Source of the DNA: an uncultured Spirochaetota bacterium
GTDB taxonomy: Bacteria; Spirochaetota; Spirochaetia; JAFGXN01
Assembly: GCA_944388995.1 (NCBI GenBank)
Contig: CALXKN010000019.1
Span: 1 to 34,290 of the forward strand
Direction: 5' to 3'
Length of the DNA stretch: 34,290 bases
In this document: positions 29,677-34,290 of the stretch, piece after piece
Position numbering within the stretch: position 1 is the stretch's first letter
Layout of the letters: the number at the start of each line of letters is the position of its first letter
The notes under the pieces: model-generated
Told to the model about the DNA's origin: nothing
What the model saw: the letters and a program-made list of their open reading frames with translations, nothing else
The model's database searches: none
Program-made: the position numbers and the translations under genes

Positions 29677-30229
29677 GGCAGTTTTCCAATACGCCGATCA
29701 GCAGACCGGCTTCGGAAAAGGCTTTGTCGTTTGACGGCGATGAATCAATGTTTTTTGACGCTTCCAGCCGCTTCTCCCACAGAAGATTTTTCTCATTCTC
29801 CGAAAGAACGCCTTTCCGGTACTCTTTCCAATCCTTTGTTTTGGTCAACCGGCGCAGACATTCGTCGGAAGAAAAGTCCGTGGCGGGAACTTTTTCCGTA
29901 TGCGCCAGAAACCAAACTTCCAGACAGGGACGGCTTAAAACAGCCGTCGCATTGCAGGCGGCTGTTTTACCGGCAATTTCAGGTACGTCGGCATCGTAAA
30001 TCAGAAAACAGTCTATCTGTTCCGACCAGCGAATTTGCAGTTCTTTTTTATACCGCTCTACCAGACGGGGATTGATTTTTTGCCCCACCACTTTGGAAAC
30101 GACGCGGATCGGCAGCCGGTACTTCTGTTTGAGACAATCCACGTAACACTCTTCCGTTTCGCCTTCACAGAGAACCAGAATGACCGGCTTCATTTTCCGG
30201 GGCGTCCGCCCGGTCGCTTTCTTTCCCAT
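29651..30229 (-). CDS. RloB-like protein (AbiL/RloAB defence-system effector candidate)
   Basis: ATG 30229 lies 5 bases after the ATPase stop. The 192-residue product starts with a basic tail and then VILVLCEGETEECYVDCLK (Glu22, Glu24), DCFLIYDADVPE (Asp79, Asp81) and PCLEVWFLAHTEK, the acidic Toprim-like pattern of RloB-family proteins. RloB genes are typically next to an AAA15/21-type ATPase, as here, in AbiL-type abortive-infection loci. The role is presumed nuclease action in phage defence. The final residues (CRRGATPSF) are not RloB-like: they are read from the antisense of the duplicated HU end, so the natural C-terminus was replaced. Whether the fusion still works is unknown. Confidence 0.75.
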   Translation of the reverse strand: MGKKATGRTPRKMKPVILVLCEGETEECYVDCLKQKYRLPIRVVSKVVGQKINPRLVERYKKELQIRWSEQIDCFLIYDADVPEIAGKTAACNATAVLSRPCLEVWFLAHTEKVPATDFSSDECLRRLTKTKDWKEYRKGVLSENEKNLLWEKRLEASKNIDSSPSNDKAFSEAGLLIGVLENCRRGATPSF

Positions 30230-30234
30230 AACTT

Positions 30235-31488
30235 TTACTCGAACAGTTTTTTGATGGATTCGACAGATGCGGCGGGGTACGGCACGGCGTCGAAACGCCC
30301 CTGCAAGTATCCTTTCTCCGCATCCATATTTTCGCGGAAATCTTTAAAATCATAAAGGGAATAAAACTCTGTGGAACCGTCCTCTTTTTTATTGGTAAAA
30401 CAGATCTGATCCCGGCGGAACTTTTTGGTGCTGATCAGATTGGTGTTGTGACTGGTAAAGAGAAACTGCGCTTTATCCGAGGCGTGAATCAGATTAATGA
30501 TAAAATCGGACATTGCCGAATGGAGCCGCAAATCGAATTCATCCGCCACAAGCGTTTTTCCGTTCTGACAAACATCCAGCAGAACCAACAGCAGGGAGAA
30601 AATCTGAACCGTTCCTTCCGACTCTTCCGTCAGCAAATCGAACTGAATATCGGGGTTGCGTTTATGTTTTGTCAGAAACCTGGGAATGATTTTCTGCTGC
30701 ATAGCCGGCTGAACCCCGAACCGGGGATCCTGCGCGAGGGCGGGAACTGTAACTCTTTCTTTGCGAATTTCCATATCGACAATATCGCTGTCGGCCATAC
30801 GCAGCGCTTCCAAAAGCAGTTTTTTGTTTCGGTTAAAAAGGTCAACTGCGTACTGATTCGGAATCAAAGGAAGTCCGACATAGAATTCTCCCAAAAAGAA
30901 CTGATAGATTTTTTTTGCCAGTTCCCTGTCCATTTGAGCGGCGCGGCTGATAAACAGCGTCGAACGCCCCGTGCTTTGCGCCACATCAAACGGGCGGACA
31001 AAACAGCCTTCACCGAAACTGTAAATTTGGTTTTTGGGTTTTCCGACTTTTTCCTCCCGAAGGAACACTTTGGCGCCACGTCCACCGGAAAAATCCCGCA
31101 GGCTTTCGCTGATAATCTCTTTCTGGTTCAGCGAAAAGGCGTATTCGTATTCGGTTCCGCCGCACACGAAGCGGATGGCAAAGGTACTGGGCTGTTCATG
31201 ATACCCGTCAAACTTAAACGGAACAAAATTAAAATTTCCCCCTTCATGATTGTTGTGGGAGTCCAAAATCAGCCGGGTACAGAACAGCAGGGCTTTATAA
31301 ATACTTGATTTTCCGGAAGCATTGGGGCCGAAGATGCCCACCGTTTTCAGATACTGTGTTTTTCCCGCGGTAAAAACATTGTCCGCCAAATCACGGGCCG
31401 CGGTCGTGGCGATTTTTTCCGCTTCAAAACTGACGGTAACGGTGTCTTTAATCGAGAAAAAGTTGCTAAGAGAGAACCATAATACCAT
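30235..31488 (-). CDS. AAA-family ATPase (RloA/AbiLi-like) of a two-gene defence candidate
   Basis: The 417-residue product starts at ATG 31488 (MVLWFSLSNFFSIKDTVTVSF) after a GAGG site. It has the ABC/SMC-like layout of the AAA15/AAA21 ATPases: Walker A GPNASGKS (54-61), a long mixed insert (NRKKLLLEALRMADSDIVDMEI), Walker B-like KTLVADEFDLRLH near residue 325 and QFLFTSHNTNLI near 345, where the conserved His follows. Such ATPases pair with RloB or other nucleases in phage defence (AbiL-like, and the related PtuA of Septu); they are thought to sense infection and license the partner. Promoter and order (ATPase, then RloB) fit one operon. The pair sits between direct repeats. Confidence 0.82.
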   Translation of the reverse strand: MVLWFSLSNFFSIKDTVTVSFEAEKIATTAARDLADNVFTAGKTQYLKTVGIFGPNASGKSSIYKALLFCTRLILDSHNNHEGGNFNFVPFKFDGYHEQPSTFAIRFVCGGTEYEYAFSLNQKEIISESLRDFSGGRGAKVFLREEKVGKPKNQIYSFGEGCFVRPFDVAQSTGRSTLFISRAAQMDRELAKKIYQFFLGEFYVGLPLIPNQYAVDLFNRNKKLLLEALRMADSDIVDMEIRKERVTVPALAQDPRFGVQPAMQQKIIPRFLTKHKRNPDIQFDLLTEESEGTVQIFSLLLVLLDVCQNGKTLVADEFDLRLHSAMSDFIINLIHASDKAQFLFTSHNTNLISTKKFRRDQICFTNKKEDGSTEFYSLYDFKDFRENMDAEKGYLQGRFDAVPYPAASVESIKKLFE

Positions 31489-31517
31489 TATACGCCTCTT
31501 TTTGTAGGAATATTACA

Positions 31518-31546
31518 AATATAGCACTTTATTCTGAGTTTGTCAA
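31518..31546 (-). promoter_or_regulatory. Promoter of the ATPase-RloB operon
   Basis: Minus strand: TTGACA (31546-31541), 17 bases, TATATT (31523-31518), about 30 bases before ATG 31488. A near-consensus match. Confidence 0.8.
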
Positions 31547-31661
31547 CGATTTAAAGTAAACAATTCCTTTCCTTGTTTTAACTTTTCCGTCCTTTCCTGC
31601 CGTTTCAGGATTTATCTTTGCGTTTCTCCATAATATGCGCAAAATGCAGTTATGACACGGC

Positions 31662-31740
31662 GCCGCGGTTAAGAACTGTTTTTGAAAAAAACAACGCGTT
31701 CCCTGCCCGCGGAGGGCAGTTTTTTTGAGAGAGGGGTAAT
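31662..31740. repeat. ~75-bp terminator-bearing direct repeat, copy 2
   Basis: Matches 29447-29526 in the same orientation, with substitutions (GTTAAGAACTG for GTCAAGAACCG) and a shorter terminator stem. Confidence 0.85.
31703..31726 (+). terminator. Intrinsic terminator within repeat copy 2
   Basis: CTGCCC (31703-31708), GCGGA loop, GGGCAG (31714-31719), then seven T. No rightward gene precedes it, so it is likely carried along with the repeat. Confidence 0.7.
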
Positions 31741-31834
31741 TTATAGCCTGTGCATGAATATAAACGAATTTCAATATTATAATATTGCTTATATTCAATA
31801 AATCCTGTCTTTGTGTCTGTTTTTGATTTTTAAA

Positions 31835-32569
31835 TTAATACTTTTGAGATAAGCATGTATTGTTTTTGCTCATATAATCCAGCATTTGCTGATTCAGTGT
31901 TTCCTTTACTACTCGCCACTCCGGGAAAAAGGCGTCCATATACTTCTGGAATAGCTCATTGTGATTTCGCTCCAGCAAGTGCACCAATTCATGGGTCACG
32001 ACATAAGCGAGACACTCTGGAGTTTTCTTTGCAAGCTGGAGGTTAATCCAAATCCTTTTTCGGTCTATATTGCAGGTTCCCCATTTGGTACGCATGTTTT
32101 TGACCTTCCACTCAGATGCATGGACACCTACAACCTGTTCACATTTTTGAATCACTTCCGGCAGCTTGCTTTTTAGCTGCTCCCGATACCAATCATTCAA
32201 AACACGCTCGCGCTGCTCCGGGGTGCTTTCAGGCCTCACTTGCAAAATCAGATGCCCGCCTGTAAGGGACACCTCATTCCTAACATTTGAGTATTGCACA
32301 TCCAGACGATAACGACGCCCCCAGACATAGTAGCTCTCTCCGGTCACATACTGTCGCTTCGTTTGTCGTGCCTGTGCTGCGAAGTTTGCACGCTGCTTTT
32401 TAATCCAGGAAATTCTGGATACCGCAAACATTCGGATCGCGTCATCCCTAGCAGAGTGCGGTGCAGTAATTTGGACTTTCCCATCGGGCGGCAGAACGCG
32501 GATGTACATATTCTTGATGTTCTTTTTTGTAACGGCAATACTCATGTTGCCGATTTGCAGTTCATCCAC
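31835..32569 (-). CDS. M48/YgjP-like zinc metallopeptidase linked to type I restriction
   Basis: The 244-residue product has the DUF45/YgjP layout: an N-terminal beta region (NMYIRVLPPDGKVQITAP), WIKKQRANF, YVWGRRYRL and then RTKWGTCNIDRKRIWIN followed by the zinc motif HELVH (His193, Glu194, His197) with His203 in RNHNELF. No signal peptide, so it is cytoplasmic. Its start codon shares one base with the end of hsdR. This pairing with type I restriction genes is common, though the peptidase's role there is not known; it may clear a component of the restriction complex. Codon choice (CAG, CTG, AAG-rich in the coding sense) differs from the neighbouring spirochaetal genes and looks clostridial. 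Confidence 0.82.
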   Translation of the reverse strand: MDELQIGNMSIAVTKKNIKNMYIRVLPPDGKVQITAPHSARDDAIRMFAVSRISWIKKQRANFAAQARQTKRQYVTGESYYVWGRRYRLDVQYSNVRNEVSLTGGHLILQVRPESTPEQRERVLNDWYREQLKSKLPEVIQKCEQVVGVHASEWKVKNMRTKWGTCNIDRKRIWINLQLAKKTPECLAYVVTHELVHLLERNHNELFQKYMDAFFPEWRVVKETLNQQMLDYMSKNNTCLSQKY

Positions 32570-34290
32570 TAAAATTCACTCTGCTCCTTTACCAATGCAA
32601 GCAACTGATCGGCTTCCTGGTCATCTTTTACGACAGCACGAATAGCACGCCAGATTTTACGCTCTTTGATTTTGCTTCCCCGGAAATTGTCCTGTTTGCT
32701 GGACATGACAGCGGCATATATCTGATTGGCCACAACCGTATCCCCGTTGAGATGGTCATAAAAGGCTCGCTTGGCGGCACTCTCCCGGATTTCCGGAGGA
32801 TATTCTGTGCCGCTTTCCGGCTTATGTACCTTCCTTGCCAGTTCCACAATCTGACGCAGATACTCCTCGTAGTTGATCACGTCATTTTTTCGTTTTTCAA
32901 TCAACTCACGAAGGAGCGCAGACATCTTCTCGTAGTATTTGGGGTTACTTTGGGTTCTTTCAACAATTTCCTTGCCAATATTGTTTTCAATAGTCTCTGC
33001 AACTGCTTCCTGCTCTTTGGGTGTAGAGGCAGGCATATCCTTCAGTGCGGAAATCCCATTGTCTACTATCAGCTCGACCAGTGTTGCTCCTCCAAAGGAG
33101 GTTAACACACGACTGGGATCAGCCGACAAATAGGTATCGATTAAATGGCGCATATCCGGATCATATTTCTTCAAATCCACATAGTCACCACTAGCCAGAC
33201 GCACATCGTCACGCACCTTGATGTAGTAGGTAACTTCTCTCTCCAGCGCCTTGATCTGTTCCACAGTATAGTGGTACTTTTCTTGCAATTCGCCCGATAC
33301 TTCACCAAAAGCGCGAAGAGCTGTCGCTGACAGATTGTAAAGCTGTTCCCGCTTGGGCATATTCTCTTCCAATTCATCCAAGTCAAAGGCTTCGGTGTTG
33401 GCACCGCAGAAATAATGGTAGTAGTCCACCATATCTTTGGGTGGAGCCACAGGCTCGCACAGTGCACGCAGAGCTTCCAGCGAATCCTCCAGCTGTTCCT
33501 TAGCCTTGTCCAAACGGTCTGTCAGCAGGCCGGAGACATCTTCCTTATCGTAGCAGTCAAATGCTTCGGAGGTATAGTCTGCAACCGCATTTTCCAAGGA
33601 GCGAAACAGGTCTTTGTAGTCAATAATATACCCAAATTCCTTATCTTCACCATCCAGACGATTGACGCGGCAGATTGCTTGGAACAAGCCATGGTCTCGC
33701 ATAGACTTATCAATATACAGATAAGTGGCAGGCGGAGCATCAAAGCCTGTCAGCAGCTTGTCCACCACGATCAGCAGTTTCATCTGTTCCGGCTGCTTGA
33801 TAAACTTTTCCTTGACCTCTTTTTCAAATGCCTTCGGGTCTTTTCCACCCAGCATCTTCATGTAGATCTCGTATTGCTCCACAGCCTCGGTCTCACCATC
33901 ATCACCTACGGTTTCAGTGCGAATATCGCCCACCGCCGGTTCGTAAGAAGTCACGATGGCGCACTTCCCCTTCAGCTCGGTCTCCTGGAACAATTCATAG
34001 AATTTGCACGCCTGATAGATACTGCCAGCCACCAGCATGGCATTACCCCGTCCATCATGCAGGCGTGGTTTTGTCTCCATATCAAAAACAATATCCGCTA
34101 CAATCTGTCCCAGGCGAGCTTTGGAACTGAACATCTTTTGCAGATTACCCCAGCGCTGTTTTAGCTTGGCTTTTGCCACACCGGTCAGCCCGCGCGTTTT
34201 TGCTTCAAACCAAGCGTCGATCCGATCCTGCTGGACAACATTCTGCTCCACCTCACGAGCCTCATAACGCAGATCCAAAACCACTTTATC
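32569..34290 (-). CDS. hsdR: Type I restriction enzyme R subunit (HsdR), C-terminal part, cut by window edge
   Basis: The frame is open to base 34290, so the 5' end lies outside. The visible ~573 residues begin DKVVLDLRYEAREVEQ, then have the second RecA-like helicase domain (LLIVVDKLLTGFDAPPATYLYIDKSM, QAICRVNRLDGEDKEFGYIIDYKD) and the helical C-terminal region. These match HsdR translocase subunits, which with HsdM and HsdS cut unmethylated DNA after ATP-driven translocation. HsdM and HsdS should lie to the right. The N-terminal nuclease is not visible, so activity cannot be judged. The stop overlaps the metallopeptidase start. Codon use again differs from the left part of the window. Confidence 0.9.
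   Translation of the reverse strand, partial: DKVVLDLRYEAREVEQNVVQQDRIDAWFEAKTRGLTGVAKAKLKQRWGNLQKMFSSKARLGQIVADIVFDMETKPRLHDGRGNAMLVAGSIYQACKFYELFQETELKGKCAIVTSYEPAVGDIRTETVGDDGETEAVEQYEIYMKMLGGKDPKAFEKEVKEKFIKQPEQMKLLIVVDKLLTGFDAPPATYLYIDKSMRDHGLFQAICRVNRLDGEDKEFGYIIDYKDLFRSLENAVADYTSEAFDCYDKEDVSGLLTDRLDKAKEQLEDSLEALRALCEPVAPPKDMVDYYHYFCGANTEAFDLDELEENMPKREQLYNLSATALRAFGEVSGELQEKYHYTVEQIKALEREVTYYIKVRDDVRLASGDYVDLKKYDPDMRHLIDTYLSADPSRVLTSFGGATLVELIVDNGISALKDMPASTPKEQEAVAETIENNIGKEIVERTQSNPKYYEKMSALLRELIEKRKNDVINYEEYLRQIVELARKVHKPESGTEYPPEIRESAAKRAFYDHLNGDTVVANQIYAAVMSSKQDNFRGSKIKERKIWRAIRAVVKDDQEADQLLALVKEQSEF

Larger units (their letters stand above)
31547..31834. other. Intergenic region holding repeat copy 2
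   Basis: No gene is supported in these 288 bases. They contain the second terminator-bearing repeat (31662-31740) and an AT-rich tail with no hairpin after the metallopeptidase stop. Confidence 0.5.

Noticed and set aside
31529-31798. Minus-strand 89-codon frame
   Set aside because: Contains the antisense of the terminator repeat and covers the ATPase operon promoter; no ribosome site.

Overview
The window reads as a contig from an anaerobic, host- or gut-associated spirochaete, most likely a Treponema-like organism of about 50% GC. Support: a 'FAAGQKEE'-type exported protein, a large InlB-repeat lipoprotein, an XPB/Ssl2-type helicase paired with a helicase-associated protein, Bacteroides/Treponema-type HU proteins, and the HydF maturase of [FeFe]-hydrogenase. 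The genus assignment is inference; no rRNA gene is present. The first ~50 bases are G-homopolymer rich and look like a contig-end artefact.

Layout. 1-5.7 kb is AT-rich, decayed accessory DNA: a HpaII-like restriction endonuclease fragment, two small hypothetical genes (one with a 22-residue repeat, a zinc ribbon and a membrane segment), two tiny ORFs with good ribosome sites, a frameshifted HU gene, an Rpn/PD-(D/E)XK nuclease gene, a methyltransferase, and a scar where one deletion seems to have removed both promoters and 5' halves of a divergent MocR-regulator/nitroreductase pair. 5.7-11.8 kb holds a 1000-residue lipoprotein made of two ~433-residue duplicated units and a PMCA-type P-type ATPase preceded by a yybP-ykoY (Mn2+) riboswitch with a terminator; both genes end in nearly the same 41-bp terminator repeat. 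11.9-15.5 kb is two MATE exporters around a DUF2238-like membrane protein. 15.5-18.7 kb has divergent thiol peroxidase and secreted GH2 beta-mannosidase genes. 18.7-22.4 kb is the XPB helicase pair, with a promoter that predicts a leaderless mRNA. 22.4-28.2 kb runs rightward: RND/MMPL exporter overlapping hydF, tRNA-Ala(GGC), nadE, tRNA-Ala(CGC) and a terminator. The nadE product seems to have lost the Lys and Cys of its glutaminase triad.

28.2-34.3 kb is a second accessory region: a gene-free stretch with tandem repeats and alternative hairpins, an HU gene with a long structured leader and an overlapping 11-codon leader ORF, a duplicated HU 3' end, and an AAA-ATPase/RloB pair (RloAB or AbiL-like defence candidate) lying between two ~75-bp direct repeats that carry a terminator. 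It ends in an HsdR gene (cut by the window edge) followed by an M48/YgjP-like metallopeptidase gene; their wording looks clostridial and suggests transfer. The HU 3' end therefore appears to be an integration or rearrangement hotspot beside defence genes, which is the most interesting system-level signal here.
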